Part shown: piece by piece, positions 9,001-18,158 of the stretch
How positions within the stretch are numbered: position 1 is the stretch's first letter
Layout of the letters: every line of letters starts with the position of its first letter
Assembly (NCBI RefSeq): GCF_004793975.1
Contig: NZ_SRYB01000004.1
Span: 62,001 to 126,000, forward strand
DNA from: Lepagella muris
GTDB lineage: Bacteria; Bacteroidota; Bacteroidia; Bacteroidales; Muribaculaceae
Direction: 5' to 3'
Length of the DNA stretch: 64,000 nt
The notes under the pieces: generated by a model
The model's input: the letters and a program-made list of their open reading frames with translations, nothing else
Told to the model about the DNA's origin: nothing
Databases searched by the model: none
Program-made: the position numbers and the translations under genes

Positions 9001-10797
9001 GAGTATTACCCCGGTTAACACAAACTGTTGGCTCTTTGAGCCTACGGTTAACATATTAGTGTCAATGGAGTTGGGGCGTATGTTATCCACGTCAAAAAAG
9101 CCGTCAGTATCATACACCATATTGCGCAAATCCTCAGTAGTGCGCCAGCCCCTACGCGCTTTGTTAAGGTCCCGTAGGCGGTTGTTAGTTATAATCTGGT
9201 CATGCTCTATCACGGATAGCACGGTTTGCGTCTGGATAGATATTGCAGTTGTGTCGGAGAGGGTAAGCTGGTAGTCCTGCTCCAACAAAAGATTGCGCGT
9301 AATCTTTTGTATGCGGATTTGTTTCTCTATGCCATATCGGGTGTCTTTCACAGGCACATAATCCCCCACCTTGAACAAACACACCTCACTATCACGGCTC
9401 AACGCCTCAAGAAAATATAAGCGGTCGAGTGTGAGGGCATATTGCGCTTTGGCTTGTGTGGCCGGCTTGAAATCATTATATCCGGCATACCACAATTCTT
9501 CTTCTGCGTTCTGTTCGTAACTTTCGGGCAAGAATATATCCGTAATCTTGTAGGTTGCGCCCACCTCAATAGGATATGCGCCCCCTTGCTCTACTGAAAC
9601 GGTAGGGGTTGTAAGGCCGCGTTTGTCAGTAAAGGGGATGAGCTTGAATTTCTTTGTGGCGTGGTCGTACCCACCCTTAGCCTCAAGTTCAAATTGCTGT
9701 CCTGCCAGCCTGCCAGACGTGAACGTGATTTTTGCACTCACACTATCCACCAGATATTTTGTACCGTTTGCGTCTTTCTCGCAAAGGTCAAAATCCATAG
9801 TGTCATCAATGAAAGCGTTTGTATCATCGCTCACCAGTGCAGTAACGTGGCCCGTGCGTGTGGGGTAAATCTCATCGTAGGTCTTAACATCTTCCTCGCT
9901 GCCTATCTTATCGCGTAGTGCCTCGTCCTCTAAGTAGCGTTTATTGTCATCGGATATGCCTATGAGTTCGGTGTTAGGCTCAACAACAGTTCCGTCAAAA
10001 AGGATATGTTTCTTGCGATTGTAACGGCGTGGGTATGGCAGTTGCAACCGCTCTGAATAATTGCGATAGTCGGTGCGTATGTTAGACGTGCCACCCTCCA
10101 CCCAAAGACGGGTGATTATGGCTTTATCATCAATCTTTTGCTCGGTGAGCTTATAAAGCCCATTGCCCTTGCCCCACTCAAAGTAATCAGCACCTCCGGG
10201 GGGATTGACACGCTGCCCGAATTTACCAATATGGATAGTCCTAATGCCATCCGCTTGCGATATGAGAAATTCCAGATTGAAATTATCTTTTGAGCAAAGG
10301 GATTGTAGGGCTTGCAAACAATTCACCCCCGAAAATTGAATTGTCTTTGCCTCGGTTTCGGGGCAATTATTCTCATCAAACGTCCACAAGCCCGGATAAT
10401 CACGATTGAGATTGTAGATTAAAACCTGCACAAACTCCTTGATTGTGTAGGTCAAATCAAACGTGCTGCGGTCGGATTTCCCGTTGCGGTCGGTGTTGCG
10501 ATAGGTCGTTTTCATAAGGTCGTACATCGGCCCGTAAAATACCGGCTCAAAGATATAGTAATCCTCAGCCTGTACCTCACGTTTCGTTGTAGTCCTAATG
10601 GTATAATCGAATCCGTCCACAATGATTTTATCCCCCTTTTCAAAAGAGAGCCATTCGGTAGATACGATTTGGAGCGTAATGTAGTCATCGCCCATAAGAG
10701 AGCTGTTTTGCGTAGCACTCTTGACTACGCAAAACGGCTCCTTTGTGTTGAGTTCGATAACCTTGCCGTTACGCTTGATTATTTGAGCAATTCCCAT
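6022..10797 (-). CDS. Tail tip/central fibre protein with endopeptidase-like N-terminal region and collagen-like segments
   Basis: 1591 residues, the second largest gene. The N-terminal ~500 residues resemble the phage tail-endopeptidase/baseplate hub region that follows the distal tail protein in siphoviruses. The middle has carbohydrate-binding-like beta domains. Two short Gly-X-Y runs, near residues 1142 (GDKGDKGDDGING) and 1227 (GVDGKPGKDGKNGD), look like collagen-type trimerisation spacers. The start overlaps the distal tail gene by 19 bases. The protein likely forms the tail tip and carries host-contact domains. Confidence 0.8.
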   Translation of the reverse strand: MGIAQIIKRNGKVIELNTKEPFCVVKSATQNSSLMGDDYITLQIVSTEWLSFEKGDKIIVDGFDYTIRTTTKREVQAEDYYIFEPVFYGPMYDLMKTTYRNTDRNGKSDRSTFDLTYTIKEFVQVLIYNLNRDYPGLWTFDENNCPETEAKTIQFSGVNCLQALQSLCSKDNFNLEFLISQADGIRTIHIGKFGQRVNPPGGADYFEWGKGNGLYKLTEQKIDDKAIITRLWVEGGTSNIRTDYRNYSERLQLPYPRRYNRKKHILFDGTVVEPNTELIGISDDNKRYLEDEALRDKIGSEEDVKTYDEIYPTRTGHVTALVSDDTNAFIDDTMDFDLCEKDANGTKYLVDSVSAKITFTSGRLAGQQFELEAKGGYDHATKKFKLIPFTDKRGLTTPTVSVEQGGAYPIEVGATYKITDIFLPESYEQNAEEELWYAGYNDFKPATQAKAQYALTLDRLYFLEALSRDSEVCLFKVGDYVPVKDTRYGIEKQIRIQKITRNLLLEQDYQLTLSDTTAISIQTQTVLSVIEHDQIITNNRLRDLNKARRGWRTTEDLRNMVYDTDGFFDVDNIRPNSIDTNMLTVGSKSQQFVLTGVILQANVGGNPNAFIATEGILSHLTIDTSKIRAWQMSGQSFTVPSTAGYYLFAKCSKSGEKGTWLLTQTQYKFEPTDDPNNYYFLVGVLSTLYPDDNFRDFQTTYGFTRINGNTITTGRIVTSDGECYLDLDGNKFRIGDASSSIDWNVSRNNAITLKNVSVVSESGDVSPLGVYRGTWNASYVYYPGDEVSYTENGATCTYRYIHPTPTKGHKPTDSTYWAVVAKGANGVNADSNKLVYCYSFDKPAKPTGTALIPTGWSDTPDRENVKVTHSSVWTLKDGYFISPTIDHSQITTNRITIVTTKPNQMLALEIWAQSETNFDFVLVGKLDTEGLSRVSNYLDRVSGPDAKKVVYIPIPTAGTHFVDVAYAKDQSNSLNGDCGRYRVVTVPNCWLSVGIVSGETAKVVSWSDPVPFSIDTADVERIYCLMSEERTPAIPHSDEYIDDYVPPLSTENHVVGKEYKQGEMVIGADGNYYECTTTTTTTTPVYKSGNFWVRSLQWDLRQGWTDNPQDVSSAYRYQYESVRKKKDGKWGTFSTPVLWMVLPKNGDKGDKGDDGINGDYTEYRYAVNGSKSSAPGLVDTDRSPAGWTTAMPAVGTLKYLWLTTAVINGQSNALKAKWTTPIRVTPYDGVDGKPGKDGKNGDSPVLVFRGNYDSSKTYYGNAQRIDAVKYNNHYYIARIDAGSFSNILPTSTAKWNDFGAEFETIATNLLLAEGANIGDWFIKSGQIVSTLDETLKNRIMLQVGVYYGNTLSYQPKIVLESENSGGSQTMTEDRTLGSIITLDATQGTVETRNKDYSAVSYMSPAGIFANRAGQEAMSATSGCTYRASVVGLGFANVNKQDWQVNINQTMIAGIFGRAYNNGTAPAYGGFFQRLYAGGLVLGRKAIVDTTSNTNYLATGDTMVIGYCSDEEIVYLPTDPYEGLVVFVKQWWSGYMRFKPRTGHHIYDDHTENDYYDFAEGQGGMFVFSIGYIGSGSSAKKTEAWIVSRWKF

Positions 10798-11963
10798 ATA
10801 AGAATAGCATTGGTTTCAAATTTCTCAATATCCTCAATCACCCCGGTAACAACTATGTCGTACTGACCGGGGAGGGCGTAGGTGTGTTCAACGGTGGTAT
10901 CGTTGCCTCCCACGTTGTAAGTGTGAGTACCATCACCCCAATAGATGTTGAGTAACTTGTAGGTTGATACTTTGATTGTCGCTTTGGAGTTGTTGCTACC
11001 CGATATGTGGCGTAACACCTTTTTCACGGGTTCGTCCTCGGTGAGCTTGAGGGTGAATTTACCCACCATAAGCTCATTGTTGTAAGTACCCCACTTTTTA
11101 TCTACGGCGGCCTCGTCCAGTAAGTCAACCTCATATACAAGAGGCTTTGCTTTGCCATCATACTCAACGGTAAGGCGGTGTGTACCGTCACCGTCAAAGA
11201 GAGCAAAAAATCGGCTCTGCCACTCCACAAACGCGCTACGGCTGGAGGCTTCGATGAAACATTGTAGGGTTATCTCACGCTCCTTAAAACGCTTGCGCTT
11301 GCGGTCGCGCACAACACCGTGGTAGTTGTCATAGTCCACGGTGAGAGCTTCTTTCCGCGCCAGACGTCCGACAAGTCCATCGGAGGCCGACACATACACC
11401 CCATAGTCCTTGAAATTCACACCGTCAATGTAATATTCAACATCGGTGTCAGCTTGCATTTTAAGGATTTGTTTCTCGGTCTTGGCTACGTTGAACACTT
11501 GAAGCTCATCCACGCTTGCAGTCGTTGTGAGTAGTTCATCGGTTGATAGAGAAAGGCCGGTGGGTGTTCCGCTGAAAGTGCCAACATAGACACATTCACT
11601 GTTTAAGAAAACTTTGAACGTGGAGCCGCTGCGCACGAAAGCGATAAAGTACCACATTTCCGGGGCTACGTCCAACCATTGCTCACAGTAGTTTTCTACA
11701 CCGGGTAAATTCAAGAGCCAGCCTAAACGGGTGGTTGCGATTTTCACATAGGCGCACACCGTAAAATCAGAGCTGAACGGGATAGCCTGCGCGGTGATAC
11801 ACTCGCCCCCATTGAGAGCAAGAGCCTTGCCGGTCTTGGCAATTTTGGTTAATTCGGCACCGTCCGACAGCGTAGCGTCATGGCGGCCGGCGGAATAGTC
11901 GTATGCCTTTGAGCCATCCGGGTCATCAAAAGGCAGATACAGGAGTAAGTTTTTATCTACCAT
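10779..11963 (-). CDS. Distal tail protein with N-terminal LamG-like domain
   Basis: 394 residues. The first ~150 (LLLYLPFDDPDGSKAYDYS start, later DFTVCAYVKIA) match the LamG/concanavalin-like sandwich pattern. Residues ~155-310 resemble a Dit-type distal tail ring protein (NFKDYGVYVSASDG, FFALFDGDGTHRLTVEYDG). A short beta-rich, PKD-like tail follows. Position between the tape measure and tail-tip genes supports Dit. Fusion of a carbohydrate-binding-type domain to Dit is unusual and may add a glycan-binding ring at the tail end. Confidence 0.75.
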   Translation of the reverse strand: MVDKNLLLYLPFDDPDGSKAYDYSAGRHDATLSDGAELTKIAKTGKALALNGGECITAQAIPFSSDFTVCAYVKIATTRLGWLLNLPGVENYCEQWLDVAPEMWYFIAFVRSGSTFKVFLNSECVYVGTFSGTPTGLSLSTDELLTTTASVDELQVFNVAKTEKQILKMQADTDVEYYIDGVNFKDYGVYVSASDGLVGRLARKEALTVDYDNYHGVVRDRKRKRFKEREITLQCFIEASSRSAFVEWQSRFFALFDGDGTHRLTVEYDGKAKPLVYEVDLLDEAAVDKKWGTYNNELMVGKFTLKLTEDEPVKKVLRHISGSNNSKATIKVSTYKLLNIYWGDGTHTYNVGGNDTTVEHTYALPGQYDIVVTGVIEDIEKFETNAILIWELLK

Positions 11964-11964
11964 A

Positions 11965-12489
11965 TCAGTATGTGGTTTTATCGTTAAATATTGTTGTTAC
12001 TTTTCCCATTGAGGATAACCCTATATAGTCCACCTCGGTTTCCTTGCCATACACATTGATTAGCACTTTCGCGTCATTGCCGACAACGGCTATATGTAGT
12101 TTGGCGTGGTCGAACAGGTCAATGCTCACATTGGCATGGTCGGAAACATTCACGGCTACCTCGCTATCGTGGCGCACATATAGGCGCGATACTGAATAAC
12201 CGTCATACTCCACCAGAGCTTTACAAGCCCCGTTAAGCACCATATCGGGCTTATTCTTGGTCGGGGGTATCTCATCATCAACATACACTCCGAAAGGCTC
12301 ACACTTGCCCCGGAAATGCTCACGGAGAAAGTCTAACGTGGGGTAATCCTCGGAAATGCAAAAATCTATTCCCTGAATGTAGAGTTTTACAAGTTCCTCG
12401 GTGGATAACCCTATGTGGAGTTTTCCTTGCCACGGGCGGCACAACCCTTTGGCTATGCCATCTATTTTGAGTTGCTGAATCAGTTCCAT
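11965..12489 (-). CDS. Hypothetical tail protein
   Basis: 174 residues. The C-terminal half (about residues 85-165) has regular beta-strand repeats (VAVNVSDHANVSIDLFDHAK) suggesting a beta-helix-like stack. It lies one base after the tape measure gene and one base before the distal tail gene, so it is almost certainly a tail component or assembly factor. No named family is recognised. Confidence 0.65.
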   Translation of the reverse strand: MELIQQLKIDGIAKGLCRPWQGKLHIGLSTEELVKLYIQGIDFCISEDYPTLDFLREHFRGKCEPFGVYVDDEIPPTKNKPDMVLNGACKALVEYDGYSVSRLYVRHDSEVAVNVSDHANVSIDLFDHAKLHIAVVGNDAKVLINVYGKETEVDYIGLSSMGKVTTIFNDKTTY

Positions 12490-12490
12490 G

Positions 12491-15400
12491 TTACGATATG
12501 CCTTGTGAGAGTAAAGAATTATCTTTCGTTTCTATGCGCTTGAGGGTATCTCGCACCTCGGTGAGAATTACATTGGCGTTTGCAGTGTTTTGAGCAATAG
12601 CCGATTGTTGCAAGAGCTGTTGGCGCATTACGCTTGTCTGGTCGGTCTGGTTAATGATGAAAGCATTAAGGCGGCCCGCAATCACGCCCCCGGTTTCCTC
12701 ACTCATTGAGGTAACGGCACCCGTCAAGGGGTCGGAGCTTGTGGCTTCATCATCAATATCTTTTATCCAGTCACCCACCGCCTCAAGAGCGTTGGTGAAT
12801 GTTGCGCCGGCGGCATTTACAAGAGCCTCAAACTTACTTTTTTCACGGGCTGTCAATTCTCCGTCAGACATTGCCTCGCCCAGATACTGAATAGCATCAT
12901 CCATTGCTTTTGCAAGAAAATTTCGTTTGAGAGCATCAACAACGGCCTTTTTCAGTACCTCGCGTGTGGTATCACCCAAAGCCTTTGCCGCGTCCTCGCC
13001 GGCACAATATGCGTCAACAATGGCATCCGCGTATTGGTCCAGAGCTTCCTTTGTGGTCGTTCCGGCAAAGGTTTCCATCATTTGCCGGTCTAAGTCCTCA
13101 ATCTGTTCCTCTATCTGCTCTATCGCATCATTCCATTGTTGGATTTTGTCGTTGTCGGTCTTTTTCTTATCTCTTTCAGCTTGGATTTGCTGTTTCATCA
13201 GCTCCTGCTGCTCACGGAGGCTTGCCTTTTGCTGCTCATACAAGCCCAGCATATCATCACCCTCTTTGGCTTTTGATAGCTGCTGGTTCAAGTCCTTAAT
13301 TTGGGCTGTAAGTTGGGTGTATTGTGCAAAATCCCATGCGCGGCGGGCTGTTTCTCGTTGCTGTTCAAGGGCGGCTATCTGGTCCTCTATGAGTTGGATA
13401 TTACGCTCAAATCCGGCACGCTCCTCATCGTTGAACACCCAATAGGTATTATTAAAGGCACGTTCAAGGCGTGAGTATGAGCGTTCCAGAGCGTCAATCT
13501 GCTTTTGGAGATTTTGTATCTTTTTCTCATATTTCGCATCGTGCATTTTTGCGAATATGCCAATTACCGATGTTATAGAGGAAATCATGCCGGTTATACC
13601 ACCTACGACATCGCCTGCCATAAACTGACCCACGGACGCGGCGGCATTACCCAACTCGCCCATAAGTTCTATTGCAGTCCCTATGCCATCAGATACACCA
13701 TCCATGCCCAGTGCGTCAAACATACTTTGCAAGGACGAGGCGCAATCAGTGGTTATATCCGTTACTTTCTCCACGGATTGAGTGATACCGTTGGCAGCGG
13801 ATTTAACCTCTCGTTCCGCGCTTTCAACATCCTCTTTTGACCCCTCACCTTTGGCTAATGCGGCTTTCGCTTTCGCCAATTTCTGTTTAGCTTTGAGGTA
13901 GTCGTTAAAGAATGTATCTAAGGCCGCAAAGGGGTTAAGCTCCTGTATGCGCTGCTTGGCTTGGTTAAGGCTGTCAATAACGGCCTTATAGTCCACGGGG
14001 GATAATTTCAACGTGCCGGCGGCTAATTGTTTGTCAATATCGCTCACCAGCTTTTGAATTTGCCCCACGGAAAGGGTGTCAAGGTCGCTAAACAACTTTT
14101 TCCAACTATCGGTTTGCTGGAGAAATCCAGTGTTAAGAGCGGAAAGAGCCTCCGTTTCGGCTTTGTTGATTAGTTTGATACGCTCCTCATCGCCCAGACG
14201 TTCAGCCTCAGCACGGAGCAACGCATATTCCTCAGTGATTGTTTTACGCTGTTCCTCAAAGGAGCGATAATCATTAAGCACGGTTTCATGTACCTGCTTT
14301 TGTAGGTCGGCCTCCTGCTTGGATAGTTCAAGGCTCATGGCTGCTCTGTCATCATCGTTGACAATGCCACTTTCGCCATTCTCCAATTTACGCTTTGCGT
14401 CAGCAACGGCCTCCAATTTTTCGGCAAGGGTCTGGCTACGCCCTATGGTTTCACTTACAGCTTGCTTAAACGCCTCAAGAGCGGTTCTTGCGCCAGTAAG
14501 TTCATCATATTGCACATTCAAGGATATAAGGAAATTGCCCTCGCCCTCGGTGAGTACGCCAGCTTGTTTCTTGCCCTGTAATTCGGCTATCTGCTTTTCG
14601 ATATACTCTTTATAAGAGCCACCAGATTGTAGCAAGGAGGCAAATTGTTTATCGGCAACATCCTTACCCATATTCTCAACCCAACGCCAATATAATTCAT
14701 ACTGCTTGCGCTTGTAGTCAAGTTCGCCCTCAAAGAGTTTGTTTTGGGATTGGGTATAGCTTTGGTTCTCATAGGTGCGCCGCTGCTCAAAGCCCTGTTT
14801 CTCGGTGTCGCTCAATCCACCTTTGCCTGCTTTCTTTCGTGCCTCTATAAGTTCTTTTTCCTCACGCTCAATTTGTGCAAGGTTTTGTTTGTGTTGTAAG
14901 TCCAAAAGGGCTTTGCGCTTGTCATAACCCTCCTCCATGACTGCAATACGCGCCTCTTCAACACGCCTTTCTGCGTCAACTTGCTTTTGGCGTAAGGTTT
15001 CAGCGTTGCGGGCCGCGTTGTTAGCACCTCCACCTCCACCTCCACCGGTGGTGTGCTTTGGCATTTTGCCCTCAAGTTTGGAGATTTCCTTATTGAGTTC
15101 TTTATATCGGGTAGAGTTGATTTCCGTTTCGGCTCTTTCTTGTTTGAGCTGCTTGATACGGTCGGAAATGCCCTGCTCGGTGTTGAGATTGTCCGTTTTG
15201 GTTTGGATAGCCCCTTTGATTTCAGCCAATTTAGACAAAAGAGTATCTAAGCCGGTTGTATCAGCCCCCGGCCCTACTGTGCTATTATTGATTGCGTCAA
15301 TATCCTTTTGAGTTTGAGTAACCAAATTGTCCAAATCCTCAAACGACATTTGCGCATAGTCGGTGATACCCTCAGTTGCGCTTGTGTCTTTGGGAGCAAG

Positions 15401-17920
15401 GAAATTATTCAGTCGCTCATCTACAAGAGCAATAGCTTTGTCATATACTTGCACATCGCGTATCTGGTTATCCAGATAAAGCCTAAGTTGAGCCTCAAAC
15501 GATTGCATTTCACGCTCGGTTGCACCCGTACCGGCTTTTGTTCCGGCTACAATCTGAGCGATAATCTCATTGTACTTTTGGGTGTATTCGCTACCCGAAA
15601 GTTTGGCGAGTTCCTGCGCCCCACTCTCAACAAGGCTACGAATAGCCTCCCTTACCTCCGGGGCCGCGTTTTGGATATTTTCTGCGGCCTCTTGAATTTC
15701 TACCTCATAGGACTCTCCATGTTCTTTATCATTAACCGTTTTAGTTTTGCCAGTCCTATATTGGAGATTGTTTAGGCGAGTTTCAAAGCTATCATAGTTC
15801 GTATCTCCTTTTTCGTTTAGCTTATTTAATTCTTCCTCAATACGTTTAGCCTTAATCTTTTCGGCGGTCGTGGCTTGCACGGCTGCTTTCACTTCAAGGT
15901 ATCGTGCCTCCTGCTCTTTTAGTGTGGCGTTCTCATCAAGGAGTGTAGCGTTGTACTCTTGGCATATCTCATTGATTTTGGCTATCATATCCCGATAGGT
16001 CTTACCATTCTTTTCTGCCTTTGATAATATGGCAAAATATAGGTCCAGCTTGTCGGTAACTTTCTTAGTACCCTCGCTAAACTCTTCCATAACGTCCGTG
16101 GTCTTTTCGGTATCGTTGGAGAACATGGTAATCAAGCTCCATACTGCCCCAATGATAGTAAGTAACCAACCGAAAGGATTAGCGCGTAAGGTAGCCCACA
16201 ACGCTTTGAACATTGTGGATAACTTGCCCGTGGCTGCTGAAAGAATGTTGGTGGCTGCTGTTTGTGCAGTCTTTGCTCCAGTGTCGGCAATAGATGCGGT
16301 GCGGGCCTGAGCCGTGGCCGTGGCTTCCAATTTCTTTTTCTTGGCGTAAAAGTCAGAGGATGCGGCCAATGCTGCTTTTCGTGCCAATAATTGTGCGTCA
16401 ACGGCCGCCTCCATTCGTTTTTGAGCGGCGGCGATGGCTGTGGCATTGCCGGATTGTTGCGCCCAATAAACCTCATATCGTGCGGCCTCAACCGCTTGTG
16501 TGGCGGCTATGGCTTTTGATTTGGCACTCTCAACCGCTACGGCGGCTTCCTTAACGCTTGTGCGCATAGCCTCAAGGGATGCTAATTGCCCCGCTTGTTT
16601 GGCTGCTGTTTCTTGGGCTATGGCAGCACGATAGGCAGCACTCTTTGTTGTCAAATCAACCTTAGAGAGAGCCAAACGCTGCTCCACGGTCATAACGCTT
16701 AGGGCGGCGGCTTCATAGCCGTTGCTTGAGGCGGTAAGCCCGATATTGGATAGATACTCTTGTTGTTGGGCGGTGAGTAGGCTTTGAATGGCCGCTATTC
16801 GCATTTGTTTGACAATGGCGGCCTTTTCCTCGGCTGTGAGCATAGCCTCAAGAGCTGCGTAATGCTCATTTTCAGCGGCGGTCATAGCCTTAATCTGAGC
16901 GGTGGCAGTGCCATTGAGAGCGGCCTCGGCTTTCATCAATACCAACTTGGCACTACGGGCGGTGTTGTCAAGGACTGCAACGCCGGTGTGTCCTTTCATC
17001 GCCACGCTGGTAAGTATCATAGCGGCCTTATAAGAGCCGTAGGCAATGGTAATGGATTTGAGTATGCGTAACACATCGTCCATGTGTTCCACAAAGTAGG
17101 TAGCCCCGGAAATACCAGCGGAAAAAATATCCTCGCCAGCCTTACCAAAATCGTTAAGCACGGTGTCCCATGCGTCCTCTAAGTTGGCAATCTGTCCCGT
17201 GAGAGAGGCAGATTGTTTCTCCATAAGGTTGTAGAATTGACCGCCGGCATTGGTCATCTTGTTTAAGACCTCCTCAACCTCCGGAAATCCGATTTTGCCG
17301 GCAGATACCATTTCGTTTATCTTGTCGGCTGTCACCCCATACTTTTCCGCGAGTTCCTTAACCAAAGGAATACCACGGCCCGTAAATTGCCTTACGTCCT
17401 GCGCATACAAACGCCCCTGTACCATTGTAGTACCATAGAGGTACACAATATCATTGAGCGGGATTGAAAGGCCGGAGGCTATGTTTCCCAGCCTTACAAG
17501 GGTGTCATTTACTTTGTCGGCACTAACACCGTATGCCATGAGCTGCTTTGCGCCCTCGGCAACACCCATAAGGTCAAATGGAGTTTTGGCGGCGGTGTCT
17601 ATCATCTGCCCCATCAGCTCCTGCGCTTTAGAGCCACTGCCTAACATGGTTTCAAAGGCAATTTCCAACTGTTGGAATTGCCCGCGGGTCATTACGATAG
17701 ACGATAGCAAACTTTTCATTCCCTGCCCCACAAGGTAGTAGGAAATGTATTGTCCGGCACGTTCTGCCATCAGCCTAAAAGAATCCTCAACACTGCCAAC
17801 CTCATCAATGGCCGTGTTGGAGAAATCTTTTATGCGCCGCTCCATAGCCTGTGCGGAAACATTGAAATCATCTATGTCGAGCGTAGCCCTAAAACCTAAG
17901 CCACCGCCTATATTTTCCAT
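12491..17920 (-). CDS. Tape measure protein
   Basis: 1809 residues, the longest gene of the window. Residues ~60-260 form the tape-measure N-terminal domain, including QFTGRGIPL near residue 178 and SAGKIGFPEVEEVLNKM near 207. Long Ala/Gln/Glu-rich coiled coils follow, with a hydrophobic segment near residues 580-605 (ANPFGWLLTIIGAVWSLITM). Length sets tail length; by the usual ~1.5 angstrom per residue rule this is a long tail, roughly 270 nm. Stop/start overlap TAATG with the small gene upstream. Confidence 0.93.
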   Translation of the reverse strand: MENIGGGLGFRATLDIDDFNVSAQAMERRIKDFSNTAIDEVGSVEDSFRLMAERAGQYISYYLVGQGMKSLLSSIVMTRGQFQQLEIAFETMLGSGSKAQELMGQMIDTAAKTPFDLMGVAEGAKQLMAYGVSADKVNDTLVRLGNIASGLSIPLNDIVYLYGTTMVQGRLYAQDVRQFTGRGIPLVKELAEKYGVTADKINEMVSAGKIGFPEVEEVLNKMTNAGGQFYNLMEKQSASLTGQIANLEDAWDTVLNDFGKAGEDIFSAGISGATYFVEHMDDVLRILKSITIAYGSYKAAMILTSVAMKGHTGVAVLDNTARSAKLVLMKAEAALNGTATAQIKAMTAAENEHYAALEAMLTAEEKAAIVKQMRIAAIQSLLTAQQQEYLSNIGLTASSNGYEAAALSVMTVEQRLALSKVDLTTKSAAYRAAIAQETAAKQAGQLASLEAMRTSVKEAAVAVESAKSKAIAATQAVEAARYEVYWAQQSGNATAIAAAQKRMEAAVDAQLLARKAALAASSDFYAKKKKLEATATAQARTASIADTGAKTAQTAATNILSAATGKLSTMFKALWATLRANPFGWLLTIIGAVWSLITMFSNDTEKTTDVMEEFSEGTKKVTDKLDLYFAILSKAEKNGKTYRDMIAKINEICQEYNATLLDENATLKEQEARYLEVKAAVQATTAEKIKAKRIEEELNKLNEKGDTNYDSFETRLNNLQYRTGKTKTVNDKEHGESYEVEIQEAAENIQNAAPEVREAIRSLVESGAQELAKLSGSEYTQKYNEIIAQIVAGTKAGTGATEREMQSFEAQLRLYLDNQIRDVQVYDKAIALVDERLNNFLAPKDTSATEGITDYAQMSFEDLDNLVTQTQKDIDAINNSTVGPGADTTGLDTLLSKLAEIKGAIQTKTDNLNTEQGISDRIKQLKQERAETEINSTRYKELNKEISKLEGKMPKHTTGGGGGGGANNAARNAETLRQKQVDAERRVEEARIAVMEEGYDKRKALLDLQHKQNLAQIEREEKELIEARKKAGKGGLSDTEKQGFEQRRTYENQSYTQSQNKLFEGELDYKRKQYELYWRWVENMGKDVADKQFASLLQSGGSYKEYIEKQIAELQGKKQAGVLTEGEGNFLISLNVQYDELTGARTALEAFKQAVSETIGRSQTLAEKLEAVADAKRKLENGESGIVNDDDRAAMSLELSKQEADLQKQVHETVLNDYRSFEEQRKTITEEYALLRAEAERLGDEERIKLINKAETEALSALNTGFLQQTDSWKKLFSDLDTLSVGQIQKLVSDIDKQLAAGTLKLSPVDYKAVIDSLNQAKQRIQELNPFAALDTFFNDYLKAKQKLAKAKAALAKGEGSKEDVESAEREVKSAANGITQSVEKVTDITTDCASSLQSMFDALGMDGVSDGIGTAIELMGELGNAAASVGQFMAGDVVGGITGMISSITSVIGIFAKMHDAKYEKKIQNLQKQIDALERSYSRLERAFNNTYWVFNDEERAGFERNIQLIEDQIAALEQQRETARRAWDFAQYTQLTAQIKDLNQQLSKAKEGDDMLGLYEQQKASLREQQELMKQQIQAERDKKKTDNDKIQQWNDAIEQIEEQIEDLDRQMMETFAGTTTKEALDQYADAIVDAYCAGEDAAKALGDTTREVLKKAVVDALKRNFLAKAMDDAIQYLGEAMSDGELTAREKSKFEALVNAAGATFTNALEAVGDWIKDIDDEATSSDPLTGAVTSMSEETGGVIAGRLNAFIINQTDQTSVMRQQLLQQSAIAQNTANANVILTEVRDTLKRIETKDNSLLSQGIS

Positions 17921-18153
17921 TAGATTAAACCTTTGAGATAGTTTTTAATTTCATCTTTCGTTGAGAGATTTGCCGGTGGGTCGTTTTCGTAGTCAATTTC
18001 GTTTCCGTCCTCATCTTTCGGCAATTCCTTTGTTCTCGGTGCGTCAGCAATCATAAGCGACACGTTGAGCCACGATATACCCCATAGCAAGTAATCATAA
18101 CTCCACCCAAACGAGCGTAAGAGTTCGCCACGATTACCCCACGGGCTATTCAA
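17920..18153 (-). CDS. Small tail-assembly protein before the tape measure gene
   Basis: 77 residues if started at the TTG at 18153, six bases after the stop of the larger chaperone-like gene. Residues 10-35 are Trp/Leu-rich (SFGWSYDYLLWGISWLN). The two-gene arrangement before a tape measure recalls the lambda G/GT tail chaperones. This frame is -1 to the upstream gene and stays open back into it, but no classical slippery heptamer was seen, so independent TTG initiation is the default. Confidence 0.6.
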   Translation of the reverse strand: MNSPWGNRGELLRSFGWSYDYLLWGISWLNVSLMIADAPRTKELPKDEDGNEIDYENDPPANLSTKDEIKNYLKGLI

Positions 18154-18158
18154 CCCTA

